NCBI GenBank assembly: GCA_050730755.1 | Contig: JBOHNR010000002.1 | Coordinates: 38,130-102,129 of the forward strand | Origin: CAVPPA01 sp050730755 | GTDB taxonomy: Bacteria; Patescibacteriota; Saccharimonadia; Saccharimonadales; UBA4665 | Length of the DNA: 64,000 nucleotides | Direction: 5' to 3' | In this document: in pieces, positions 8,266 through 16,614 of the stretch | Position numbering within the stretch: position 1 is the stretch's first letter | Layout of the letters: the number at the start of each line of letters is the position of its first letter | Notes under the pieces: generated by a model | What the model was told of the DNA's origin: nothing | The model's input: the letters and a program-made list of their open reading frames with translations, nothing else | The model's database searches: none | Translations under genes and position numbers: made by a program

Positions 8266-9558
8266 ATGTTTTCAGACCTTCTGACAAAAATTAAGTTAGC
8301 CTCTTTTACAGCCCCGACACCCTATCCTAGTTTTGGTTCTAAAGAGTTGGTGTCGTTCGGCCGGCGGCATCGGCCAGACTATTGGCTAGTAGCACTTTGT
8401 ATTATCTTGTTAACGATCGGGCTAGTTGTAATTTTTTCAATCAGTCCTGCTATGAGCGAGGTCTACCATATTAGCAATAATTATTATGTTGAAAAGCAGC
8501 TTCTGGCAATCCTGCTTGGTCTGATAGCATTTATCGTAGCTGCTAAGATACCCCTCACAACCTGGATAAGATTCGTTAAACCACTAATCATCATAGCTGT
8601 TGGAGCGACATTACTAGCCGTTATTATGCCTGTTAATCCTAGCTATCCGGCTCACCGCTGGGTACGGCTCGGAAGTTTCTCCTTTCAGTCGGTCGAATTT
8701 TTAAAATTTGTGCTGATCATATGGCTAGCGAAACTGTTAGCTGAAAATATTATAAAGGGATCAATTAAGAATGTTCAGCAGACTTTAAAACCGATTATTA
8801 TAGTGTTAGTTGCTGTTGGCGTTGTAGTAGCGGGAATTCAAAGCGACCTTGGCTCTATGGGCGTTATAGTCGTAATAATAGGCATCATGTTATTTATTGC
8901 CGGCGTGCCTCTAAAAAAAATAGCTATGATTATCGGAATAATAACTATTGGTTTAATTTTATCAATCGCTGTCATTCCTTATCGACGCGAGCGATTAATG
9001 ACTTTTTTGAATCCAACGTCTAACTGCCAAGCGGAAAATTACCAGGCTTGCCAAGCTGTCATTGGCGTAGGATCGGGTGGTATGGCTGGTCTTGGTCTAG
9101 GCAACAGTGTCCAAGCCTATGGCTATCTGCCCGAATCTGTTAATGACTCAATTTTTGCGATTTATGCAGAAAAATTTGGCTTCATTGGCTCAGTCATACT
9201 ACTTGCTCTTTTCGTTGGTCTATTTGCCCGTATAAAAAGTGTTGCCGAACATGCCCCAGATGATTTTAGCCGACTGATTGTGATTGGTATATTAAGTTGG
9301 CTGAGCGTCCAAACACTTATTAATGTCGGGGCAATGATCGGCGTTTTGCCGTTGAAAGGAATAACATTACCTTTCATTAGCTACGGGGGAACAAGTATTG
9401 TGTTCGCTCTCGCAGCTGTTGGTTTAGTATTTCAGGTATCAGCTTACACAACCAGAGTGTCAGCAGTAAGTCAAAGTAATAGAGGGTTAAGTCATGACAA
9501 TAGTTCTGACCGGCGGCGGTTCGGGGGGGCATATCACCCCAATCCTAGCAATAGCTGA
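8266..9558 (+). CDS. ftsW: SEDS peptidoglycan glycosyltransferase FtsW
   Basis: Polymerises lipid II at the division site together with FtsI. 430 residues with about ten membrane helices. The SEDS signature PLKGITLPFISYGGTS is near 361-376 and the conserved QSDLGS lies near 204. A ~45-residue soluble N-terminus precedes the first helix. The final 22 codons overlap the start of murG in another frame (65 bp), giving a hydrophilic tail (SNRGLSHDNSSDRRRF). The adjacent ftsI supports FtsW rather than RodA. Confidence 0.93.
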   Translation: MFSDLLTKIKLASFTAPTPYPSFGSKELVSFGRRHRPDYWLVALCIILLTIGLVVIFSISPAMSEVYHISNNYYVEKQLLAILLGLIAFIVAAKIPLTTWIRFVKPLIIIAVGATLLAVIMPVNPSYPAHRWVRLGSFSFQSVEFLKFVLIIWLAKLLAENIIKGSIKNVQQTLKPIIIVLVAVGVVVAGIQSDLGSMGVIVVIIGIMLFIAGVPLKKIAMIIGIITIGLILSIAVIPYRRERLMTFLNPTSNCQAENYQACQAVIGVGSGGMAGLGLGNSVQAYGYLPESVNDSIFAIYAEKFGFIGSVILLALFVGLFARIKSVAEHAPDDFSRLIVIGILSWLSVQTLINVGAMIGVLPLKGITLPFISYGGTSIVFALAAVGLVFQVSAYTTRVSAVSQSNRGLSHDNSSDRRRFGGAYHPNPSNS

Positions 9559-10666
9559 TGAGCTAAAGCGACTAAGGCCGGACATCCGAATTGTATACAT
9601 CGGTCAAAGGGGCGATAAACTTGGCGATTTACCCAAGCAAGACCCAAATATTGATTTGGTACTAAGTGTTCGAGCAGGGAAGTTTCGCCGTTATCATGGA
9701 GAAGGCTTTAATCAGATAGTGGATTTAAAGACAATATTAAAAAATGTGCGCGATTTTATGTATGTTTTTATTGGAGTTTTTCAGAGCTGGTTAATTTTTA
9801 AAAAATTGAAGCCAAATTGTGTTTTTATTAAGGGCGGGTTTGTCGGTGTTCCTGTTGGCCTAGCCGCCGCCAGCCAAAAGATCCCTTATGTTACACATGA
9901 CTCCGATGCTTTGCCCGGTCTTGCTAATCGAATTATTGCCCGGTGGGCAGCAGTTCATACTGTTGCTCTGCCTAAAGAGGTTTATAATTATCCATTAGCC
10001 AAAACAGTTACCGTTGGCGTACCGATACACTCAAATTTTCAGTTTGTTTCTCCAGCGTCCCAGGCAAAATACCGAAACGAGATAGGGCTAGGTGAATACC
10101 GAAAAATTATTCTAGTTACAGGTGGCGGTCTTGGTGCAAGGCGTTTAAATGAGGCAGTAGCGGCAATTATGCCTTCGCTCCTTAAGAGGAATAAAGATCT
10201 AGCCGTAGTTCATACCGTTGGTAGGGGCAATGAATTAGCTACCAATAAGATATATCAACATAATCTTGATGCCGTGGACCTGAAAAAAGTTAAAGTTGAG
10301 GGTTATTTGACTGATTTATATAGATATAGCGCTGCCGCAGACGTTATTGTAGCTAGGGCAGGAGCCACAAATCTTGCCGAGTTTGCTAGCCAAGCTAAAG
10401 CATGCGTTATTGTGCCCAACCCGCAGTTAACAGGCGGTCATCAGCTAAAGAACGCGGCTTATTTAGCTGAGAAAGAAGCCATTGAAATTGTTACGGAGCA
10501 AGATATAGTGCGAGATAATAGCAAACTTGAACATGCCATACAGAGACTCTTAGGCGATGAAGACTTGCGTTCTAAACTTGGTAAAAACTTATCGGCATTT
10601 GCGAACTCAAACTCTGCAAATCAGCTAGCTAGGATACTTTTAAATCAGATGACCGAGAAAACTTAG
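9494..10666 (+). CDS. murG: UDP-GlcNAc:lipid I N-acetylglucosaminyltransferase MurG
   Basis: Adds GlcNAc to lipid I to form lipid II. 390 residues, GT-B fold. The glycine-rich loop GGGSGGH is at 7-13, and the UDP-GlcNAc site shows GGLGARRLNEAV near 212 and ADVIVARAGATNLAEF near 282. The ATG lies inside ftsW; it is fixed by GGGSGGH, which must be near the N-terminus. This long overlap implies translational coupling to ftsW. Length is somewhat above the usual ~360 because of a basic insert near 65-90. Confidence 0.95.
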   Translation: MTIVLTGGGSGGHITPILAIADELKRLRPDIRIVYIGQRGDKLGDLPKQDPNIDLVLSVRAGKFRRYHGEGFNQIVDLKTILKNVRDFMYVFIGVFQSWLIFKKLKPNCVFIKGGFVGVPVGLAAASQKIPYVTHDSDALPGLANRIIARWAAVHTVALPKEVYNYPLAKTVTVGVPIHSNFQFVSPASQAKYRNEIGLGEYRKIILVTGGGLGARRLNEAVAAIMPSLLKRNKDLAVVHTVGRGNELATNKIYQHNLDAVDLKKVKVEGYLTDLYRYSAAADVIVARAGATNLAEFASQAKACVIVPNPQLTGGHQLKNAAYLAEKEAIEIVTEQDIVRDNSKLEHAIQRLLGDEDLRSKLGKNLSAFANSNSANQLARILLNQMTEKT

Positions 10667-10678
10667 CTTGGGTATATT

Positions 10679-11617
10679 ATGTTACGGTTTAGGAAAAGCA
10701 AAGAAAAACAAATAACTGATATATCCGCTACCAGGCGATCAATAAGACCACAAAAAACAACCCCAAATATCTTTGCCTATCATTCAAATCGATCATCAGA
10801 GACTATTACGCATGGCCGTCATCAGTTGAAAGATACCATAAATACTAAAGTTGCGTCAAAAATCGGCTCATATATTATTCAACGTTTTGGATTATTGATC
10901 TTAATATTAGTAGTAATTGTCAGCTTAATTAATGTTTTGCTTGTTGCGCCCAGGCCTAAGATAGTATTGATAAACCCAAACCAAGTTGGATTTTTGCATA
11001 GTACGTCTGTTTACGAACAAGCCGCGCAAAAATTACTCTCGGGATCACTAAGCAATGATAATAAGATTACAATCAATACAGCATCGATCAGTAGTTCGCT
11101 TCAAAAACAATTTCCTGAGCTAACAACTATCATAATCAAGCTGCCCTTGGTCGGGCAGCAGCCGGCAATATACCTAGGTCATGCCACGGCATTACTGGCT
11201 TTGTTTACGGCCACAAATATATACGTTGTCGATAGCGGAGGACGGGTACTCGGGAACACGGATGCTGCAAATATTAATACTCTTCATCTTATAGAAATCC
11301 AGGATAATAATGTCAGCAATCTCAAAGTTGGTCAGCTTATCCTATCGGCAAATACAATATCGTTTATTCAGACGGTTATATTCCAAGTGCAACAAAAAAA
11401 CCTAGTCATTTCCCATCTTGTCTTACCGGCAGGCGAGAGCGAACTAGATATGTTTGCAACTGGTCAGAGCTATTATGTTAAATTTAACCTAAACAACAAT
11501 GACCCGACAGAGCAGGTGGGTACATTCATAGCCGTCCGGCATAATTTACAAGAGCGTGGTATTACGCCAAGTCAGTATATTGACGTTCGTGTTGATGGCA
11601 GAGCATATTATAAATAA
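10679..11617 (+). CDS. ftsQ: FtsQ/DivIB-like division protein
   Basis: Bitopic scaffold of the divisome. 312 residues: a basic cytoplasmic N-terminus of about 68 residues, a membrane helix (about 69-91, FGLLILILVVIVSLINVLLV), a POTRA-like segment (about 95-165) and a beta domain. The C-terminal YIDVRVDGRAYYK is close to the FtsQ hallmark (YIDVRxxxRvyyk). It is the last gene of the cluster; ftsA and ftsZ do not follow. The family is weakly conserved, so the assignment depends on topology, the C-terminal motif and position. Confidence 0.85.
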   Translation: MLRFRKSKEKQITDISATRRSIRPQKTTPNIFAYHSNRSSETITHGRHQLKDTINTKVASKIGSYIIQRFGLLILILVVIVSLINVLLVAPRPKIVLINPNQVGFLHSTSVYEQAAQKLLSGSLSNDNKITINTASISSSLQKQFPELTTIIIKLPLVGQQPAIYLGHATALLALFTATNIYVVDSGGRVLGNTDAANINTLHLIEIQDNNVSNLKVGQLILSANTISFIQTVIFQVQQKNLVISHLVLPAGESELDMFATGQSYYVKFNLNNNDPTEQVGTFIAVRHNLQERGITPSQYIDVRVDGRAYYK

Positions 11618-12237
11618 GACCACTGCTATCGCTCTGCCCTTGATGTTCGTAAAACGTTCATATTGTATAAACAATCTCATAATTGAAAAAAACTATACTA
11701 ATATATCTTAATTCATAAAAGTCAAACATTATAAGAAAGGGAGGTAGCAGAGAATTGTTAGAAAAATTTAACCAGAATAGTCAAAAAGCGAGTTTTCACG
11801 ATATAGCTGTGGATAAGTCAAATAGTGACTTTTTACACTTAATTAAAGAAAGCACAGTTCTTGGAGACCAGCAGATACGCCTATAGCTAGAGCATAAAGA
11901 AGCGTAAGTATGAAGTTAAAGCCGCTTTGATAGCGTTAGCTATAAAATCCCCTGCCTAGGGGATGGGTGTTTCTGTCATGCTATATGGATATATAAAGGT
12001 CGCAAAATATACATTGTACGACATGACATGCATACTACGATTGACCCACTCACCCAGCTTTATATATTTATATAATCCTTTGTTTTAGATATTTGTTTTG
12101 TTCTATTACCTGCAGCCCCTACTTAATATTTTAAAATAGCTTAATAGACATTATTTCGTACCTGCTCGCTCGCTAAGCCAGTTTCAATGAGTGTTCGCAA
12201 AATGTTTAACTATATTAATTTTTCTTAATTTAGTGTT
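11618..12237. other. 620-bp AT-rich interval between ftsQ and the convergent sigma-4/HARE gene
   Basis: Apart from the short ORF at 11755-11886, nothing coding is seen. A small hairpin ATCCCC/GGGGAT lies near 11948-11966 and could help terminate the cell-wall operon, but no clear U-tract follows. The remainder (about 12000-12230) is AT-rich with no recognised motif. ftsA/ftsZ, which often follow ftsQ, are not here, not even as remnants I can recognise. Confidence 0.5.
11755..11886 (+). CDS. Possible 43-codon ORF with a good Shine-Dalgarno (TTG start)
   Basis: GGGAGG at about 11739-11744 stands some ten bases before a TTG that opens 43 codons (LLEKFNQNSQKASFHDIAV...VLGDQQIRL). The composition is protein-like (hydrophilic, no repeats). 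No family is recognised. It could be a genuine small protein at the end of the division operon, a leader peptide, or the decayed start of a lost gene; just after its stop the sequence breaks into short frames. Confidence 0.35.
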   Translation: MLEKFNQNSQKASFHDIAVDKSNSDFLHLIKESTVLGDQQIRL

Positions 12238-13299
12238 TTATTTCTTGGCTGGGAGTGGCTCTGTCAATGAATAAGTAGCTTTAGCAACACGCTTAAATTG
12301 AGGTTTACCTTGCAAATTTAAGAGAACAGTAGTCTCTTTTACGTAACGCGTTTTCAGTACTTGTTTGACAATCTCGTCTCGGTGCAAGGGAGTTTTTGCT
12401 TTTTTAAGTACTTGAGCAATAATGTCAGCCACTGTACCTTTTTCGTAGCCCCATTCTTTTAATGCATAAATACCGCGCCCGATTAACACAAAGCGTCCGT
12501 CTTTTATAAGTTCATTATGAATGGCTTGTGTGGTAACATCTTTGCGCTTAAACTCTGATTTTTTGATAGCATCAGATATCTCATTAAAATGCATATGTTT
12601 GCCGCTTTGGTATAAAATAACATAAATCTTGTCGCGTATGTTTTTAGGATTTACTGTAGGCCATTTTGTTAACCCCCAAGTATCGTTCAGGGTAGCCAGA
12701 TGCTTAGAAGTAGTAGCCAGTGCCCGGGCTTGATTAGGGTCCTTGATACCTGCTCGATCAGCGATTTCCTTAATTGGTTTTGCTTCGCCGATTTCTTTAA
12801 CGGCCACGATTATTTTAGAAACTAATTTTTTCGTCTGATTCTCGCCATGCATGGACTTGACGCAAACGCTACGATAATAATCATTGTCCTCGTCGATAAC
12901 TATAAGTGCCGGGCAAAGCTGAGCTAGAAAGGCCAGTCTAGACTGCTCTTCCCTTGTATTTTCAGCAACAAGTTTATCGCTAAGATCGCTTAACCGTGCA
13001 GCTCCGCCAAGCGTTTGGAGTTCCGATAAAATACGAGGTTGTATATCTGTTATATGAGGCACAGTCCCCTGCTCAGCGGCAGCTCGAAGCTTTGTCATAA
13101 CTGATTTCTCTAGCTGACGAACACGCTCTCGGGTAATACCCAAAAACTCACCAATTTGTTCCAAAGTCTCCCGGCGCTCAAAAATACCATAGCGGCGGGT
13201 TATAATCTCGCGTTCACGCTCGCGGTCAATGATGGCCACAAGGATGTCATTGGTAATTGGTTGAGTTTGAAGAGGAGTTACTGTTGACTGTTTGGCCAT
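12238..13299 (-). CDS. Sigma-70 region 4 HTH fused to HARE-HTH domains
   Basis: Probable transcription factor of 353 residues. Residues ~28-72 match sigma region 4.2: a recognition helix with ITRERVRQLEKSVMTKLR, preceded by RRYGIFERRETLEQIGEFL. There is no region 2 or 3, so it cannot open a -10 element by itself. The C-terminal part carries two HARE-HTH-like units: about 232-285 (HFNEISDAIKKSEFKRKDV ... GRGIYALKEWGY) and about 305-345. HARE-HTH domains also occur in the RNA polymerase delta subunit RpoE. A well-formed promoter lies 35 bp upstream. Function is inferred only: a polymerase-associated regulator. The domain calls are by eye. Confidence 0.8.
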   Translation of the reverse strand: MAKQSTVTPLQTQPITNDILVAIIDREREREIITRRYGIFERRETLEQIGEFLGITRERVRQLEKSVMTKLRAAAEQGTVPHITDIQPRILSELQTLGGAARLSDLSDKLVAENTREEQSRLAFLAQLCPALIVIDEDNDYYRSVCVKSMHGENQTKKLVSKIIVAVKEIGEAKPIKEIADRAGIKDPNQARALATTSKHLATLNDTWGLTKWPTVNPKNIRDKIYVILYQSGKHMHFNEISDAIKKSEFKRKDVTTQAIHNELIKDGRFVLIGRGIYALKEWGYEKGTVADIIAQVLKKAKTPLHRDEIVKQVLKTRYVKETTVLLNLQGKPQFKRVAKATYSLTEPLPAKK

Positions 13300-13333
13300 C
13301 CCAAATTCCTATCTTAAGGTATAAACTTATATA

Positions 13334-13362
13334 ATTATAAAACTTAAACTTTATAAAGTCAA
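13334..13362 (-). promoter_or_regulatory. Sigma-70 promoter of the sigma-4/HARE gene
   Basis: On the minus strand, TTGACT (13362-13357), a 17-bp spacer and TATAAT (13339-13334). The start codon at 13299 leaves a leader of about 28 nt, which contains TAGGA. Confidence 0.75.
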
Positions 13363-13477
13363 GACCTTCACCCCTTAGCTTCTATACAGACTTATTGTAT
13401 CACGAAAATGACACCAATGTCGACAATGTGTTGTGCAATATGTACCCTTTGCACTCGAGGGATTGCAAAAATTTAGG

Positions 13478-15769
13478 TTAGGTTGATCTGGATCGCCGGC
13501 TACGAAAATGACGCTTTTTCGGGGATATTTTTTCGAGCAGGGCTTTAGATTCAGCTTCAGTCAACTTCTTGGGGTCTAACTCCTTAGAAAGACGGGCATT
13601 TTTCTTCCCGTCAGAAACGTATGGTCCATAAGGTCCATTTAAGACCTGTATACCACTCGAAAATCGCCGGATTATTCGCTTAGAGTCCCTTTTTAGCTTG
13701 GCTTCGTATAGTTTTCGAGCTTCTGCTTCCGTGATTAATTTAGGATCTAGTGGCTCAATAGAGACGTAGACCTTATTAACTTGGATATATGGCCCGAAGC
13801 GACCGATATTAGCTTTTATATCTTCTCCCTCGGCGGTCTTACCGACCAAGCGTGGTAGTTTAAACATTTCGAGAGCTTGATTAAGTGTCACAGTTTCAAT
13901 TTTGGCGCCTATTGGCAGTGGTGCGAATGCTGGCTTATCTTCGTCTTCGGTTTCGCCCCTTTGTAGTATGGGACCATAGCGACCAAATCGAGCATAGATA
14001 GATTGCTTTGTTTTGGGATCCGTACCGATCAGCTTGGCTTGCGAGACTTCCTTTCGAGAAGCCTCATTGGCGTCTTTCACTAGAGGGTGGAAGTTCTTAT
14101 AGAAAGTTCCGACCATTTTATTCCAGACCTCACGACCGCTAGCAATCCGGTCAAATTCGGTTTCAGTGTTGGCTGTAAAATCGTAATCGGCAATACTGGG
14201 GAAATATTTAGTGATAAAATCAGTTGTAACCTCACCCAAAGAAATCGGCACGAACTTACCACTATCGGCACCGGTTATTTCAGTTTTGGTAGTCTCAGTT
14301 AGCTTGCCGCTTTGTAGCGTCAGTTGGCGAACCGTCCGTTCAATACCTGCCAGTTCAGACTTTTCGACGTAACCTCGGCTCTGGATGGTAGAAATTATCG
14401 TAGCGTATGTGCTCGGTCGTCCAATACCGAGTTCCTCAAGTCTCTTGACGAGGGATGCTTCAGAATAGCGAGCCGGTGGATGGCTAAATGTTTCAGTACC
14501 GTTTATAACCTGGGGTGAAACAGATTGTCCGTTAGTAAGGGATGGTAAGAGAGTGTCTTCTTTTGACCCGCCGTAGACTTTCAAGAATCCATCAGATTTA
14601 AGTATCTCGCCCTTCGCAATAAATTCTTCCTTTCTGTTTGAAACGTTGATTGTCATATTGGTTTTTTCTAACTTGGCGGCTGCCATTTGACTGGCCAGTG
14701 CCCTCTGCCAAATAAGGTTGTAGAGTTTTTGTTCCTGAGAATCAACTTTTAGTTCCAATTTGTTAAAGTTCGTCGGGCGAATGGCTTCGTGAGCCTCTTG
14801 AGCGTTCTGAACCTTTGTTTTATATTGCCGCCGGTCATGATAAATCTGACCGAATTTTTCTTTAATGTAAGACTCAGCACCGCTTAGGGCTAATCCCGAA
14901 AGCGTCGTGCTGTCGGTACGCATGTAGGTAATATGTCCGTTTTCATACAACCTCTGAGCTATCGACATAGTATGCCTAACACCAAAACCTAGGCGTCGGG
15001 CTGCTTCCTGTTGCAATGTGCTAGTTGTAAACGGCGCACTAGGGTTACGACTAGCCGGCTTTTTTTCTATGGCTGAAATATGGAATGTTGCCTTACTGGC
15101 CGATGTTAAAAATTGTCTAGCTTGCTCAATGGTGGTAAATTTTTCGTTTAGTTCGGCGATTAGTTCACTTCCTTTAGCATCAAAGACGGCACTTATTTTA
15201 AAACTGATAATTGGTTTGAAGGCATTAATTTCCCTCTCCCTTTCGACGACCAGGCGAACACCAACAGATTGAACTCTACCGGCACTCAAACCCGGCCGAA
15301 CCTTGCGCCAAAGAACTGGGGATATCTCATAACCCACCAAGCGGTCCAAAACACGACGAGCTTGGTAGGAATCGACTAGGTTTAGGTCAATTGTTCGAGG
15401 GTGTTTGATAGCATATTCAATAGCCGGTTTTGTTATTTCATGAAAAACAATCCGTTTCGTTATGGCTGGATCTAGCTTCATAGCTTGTGATAAATGCCAA
15501 GCGATCGCTTCTCCCTCGCGGTCTTCGTCACTGGCCAGCCAGACTTCACTACCCTTAGCTGCTCTCTTAAGATCGGCAACTACTTTCTTCTTTTCAGGAC
15601 TGATTTCATAGCTTGGGGTAAAATCATGGTTAACATCAATGTTCAGGTCTTTTTTAGGCAGGTCTCTAATATGGCCAAAGCTGCTTTTAACTTCGTATTT
15701 GTTACCTAAATAACTCTTGATAGTTCTGGCTTTGGCCGGGCTCTCGACAATGATTAAGTTTTTGGGCAT
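13478..15769 (-). CDS. topA: DNA topoisomerase I
   Basis: Type IA topoisomerase; relaxes negative supercoils by cutting one strand. 763 residues. TOPRIM domain at the N-terminus (LIIVESPAKARTIKSYLG at 5-22, SDEDREGEAIAWHL near 78-91). The active-site tyrosine is in GHITYMRTDS near 285. The C-terminus holds three TopoI-C repeats rich in basic residues (RFGRYGPILQRG, NIGRFGPYIQVN, LNGPYGPYVSDG) instead of Cys4 zinc ribbons. Length is typical of CPR and actinobacterial forms. Transcribed alone in the minus direction. Confidence 0.96.
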   Translation of the reverse strand: MPKNLIIVESPAKARTIKSYLGNKYEVKSSFGHIRDLPKKDLNIDVNHDFTPSYEISPEKKKVVADLKRAAKGSEVWLASDEDREGEAIAWHLSQAMKLDPAITKRIVFHEITKPAIEYAIKHPRTIDLNLVDSYQARRVLDRLVGYEISPVLWRKVRPGLSAGRVQSVGVRLVVEREREINAFKPIISFKISAVFDAKGSELIAELNEKFTTIEQARQFLTSASKATFHISAIEKKPASRNPSAPFTTSTLQQEAARRLGFGVRHTMSIAQRLYENGHITYMRTDSTTLSGLALSGAESYIKEKFGQIYHDRRQYKTKVQNAQEAHEAIRPTNFNKLELKVDSQEQKLYNLIWQRALASQMAAAKLEKTNMTINVSNRKEEFIAKGEILKSDGFLKVYGGSKEDTLLPSLTNGQSVSPQVINGTETFSHPPARYSEASLVKRLEELGIGRPSTYATIISTIQSRGYVEKSELAGIERTVRQLTLQSGKLTETTKTEITGADSGKFVPISLGEVTTDFITKYFPSIADYDFTANTETEFDRIASGREVWNKMVGTFYKNFHPLVKDANEASRKEVSQAKLIGTDPKTKQSIYARFGRYGPILQRGETEDEDKPAFAPLPIGAKIETVTLNQALEMFKLPRLVGKTAEGEDIKANIGRFGPYIQVNKVYVSIEPLDPKLITEAEARKLYEAKLKRDSKRIIRRFSSGIQVLNGPYGPYVSDGKKNARLSKELDPKKLTEAESKALLEKISPKKRHFRSRRSRST

Positions 15770-15834
15770 TCTCTACATCTTTATCTCAAACTATTATAAA
15801 TTGCAATAAAATTCTGGGGCTACCTAAAAGAAAG

Positions 15835-16005
15835 TTAAAAATATAATTTTCCGATTTTGTAGCCCATCCAGACACCCACTAGCGAGCCGACGCCAGATAA
15901 CATCAGGCTCCAAACACCGAACCAGTTGCCGTGATCCACTAATGCACCGACCCAGCCGCCAATTGTACCGTCGACAGTGATGCCAATCCAGATCATAAGC
16001 TTCAT
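15835..16005 (-). CDS. Small two-helix membrane protein (56 aa)
   Basis: ATG at 16005, stop at 15835. The 56 residues begin MKLMIWIGITVDGTIGGWVG and contain two hydrophobic, glycine-rich segments (about 3-22 and 28-50) that end in a basic MGYKIGKLYF. The pattern (Gly-rich paired helices with GGWVG and VGVWMGYKIG) resembles small glycine-zipper membrane proteins. It lies upstream of topA in the same direction. The function is unknown, and translation is plausible but unproven. Confidence 0.6.
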   Translation of the reverse strand: MKLMIWIGITVDGTIGGWVGALVDHGNWFGVWSLMLSGVGSLVGVWMGYKIGKLYF

Positions 16006-16203
16006 GGGTCTAGTCTATCATATTGCTCAATAAGCGCTCGCGACAATTAAAAAAGACTGGATTTTTGTAACCGTGCAGGGCTAACTTTAAGTTGTAGGGT
16101 TTTTAACGACTTCGTCAATGACGCCAAACTTTGTTGTTCCGATTACGGTCGTCCAAGTGCAAGCACAAGCGTATTGCATTTAAAGTAAAATTATTGCCTT
16201 ATA

Positions 16204-16231
16204 TTGACAAATGCAATATTTTTGCTAAAAT
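16204..16231 (+). promoter_or_regulatory. Promoter of the 16.2-kb structured RNA
   Basis: TTGACA (16204-16209), 16-bp spacer, TAAAAT (16226-16231). No start codon with a usable frame follows, so the transcript is probably non-coding. Confidence 0.7.
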
Positions 16232-16237
16232 AGCAAC

Positions 16238-16602
16238 TTATGAGCATCACTAGTTGATGTTTAAGTACATTTTACCCCCATTCTAACGATAGTTCGGCTT
16301 CTATTAAAAGAACCGGCTACGTTTCGTTAGATTGCTTTAGAGCGTGAGTTGCCAGCAGAAAAGTTGTTACCCTCCACTTATCTCAATAGGCCGCTCCTAA
16401 TTTATTAGGACCGCGTTCTAAAGTAAACTAATCCCTTTAACTCATTGTTTCTGCAATGTAATCCCCTTTCAACGTGAGCCTCAAAGGTTTCGCTTTTGCG
16501 GAGACACTACACTTTATGAATTATGGTGTTAGATGTTTCACCGGGGTGGGTTGAAGGGTGTAATGAGCCTCCGGCGGTGCCCACCCCCTCCGGAGGCTCT
16601 TT
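16238..16602 (+). ncRNA. Candidate free-standing structured RNA (~365 nt)
   Basis: Bounded by a good promoter and an intrinsic terminator, with no usable ORF. Visible helices are CATCA/TGATG near 16246, an extended stem closed by TCTAACGA/TCGTTAGA (16282-16331), a long-range CTTTAGA/TCTAAAG (16335-16423) enclosing CCTAAT/ATTAGG (16396-16409), CATTG/CAATG (about 16444-16459) and a GTTT-CGC/GCG-AGAC stem near 16490. GGGGTGGG (16543-16550) can pair with CCCACCCC (16580-16587) in the terminator loop, which would make a pseudoknot. I do not see RNase P, tmRNA, SRP or 6S signatures. The class is unknown. Confidence 0.6.
16565..16602 (+). terminator. Intrinsic terminator of the structured RNA
   Basis: A perfect 10-bp stem GAGCCTCCGG/CCGGAGGCTC (16565-16574 with 16590-16599), a 15-nt loop containing CCCACCCC, then TTT. 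No T-run lies on the other strand, so it acts on plus-strand transcripts, just before the end of the convergent pth gene. Confidence 0.75.
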
Positions 16603-16614
16603 AAGTTTATAAGA

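Noticed and set aside
16238..16602. Identity as tmRNA, RNase P or 6S RNA
   Set aside because: No tRNA-like end with encoded CCA and tag frame, no GGAAAGTC/ACAGAA core of RNase P, and no single long bulged rod as in 6S; left as unknown RNA.
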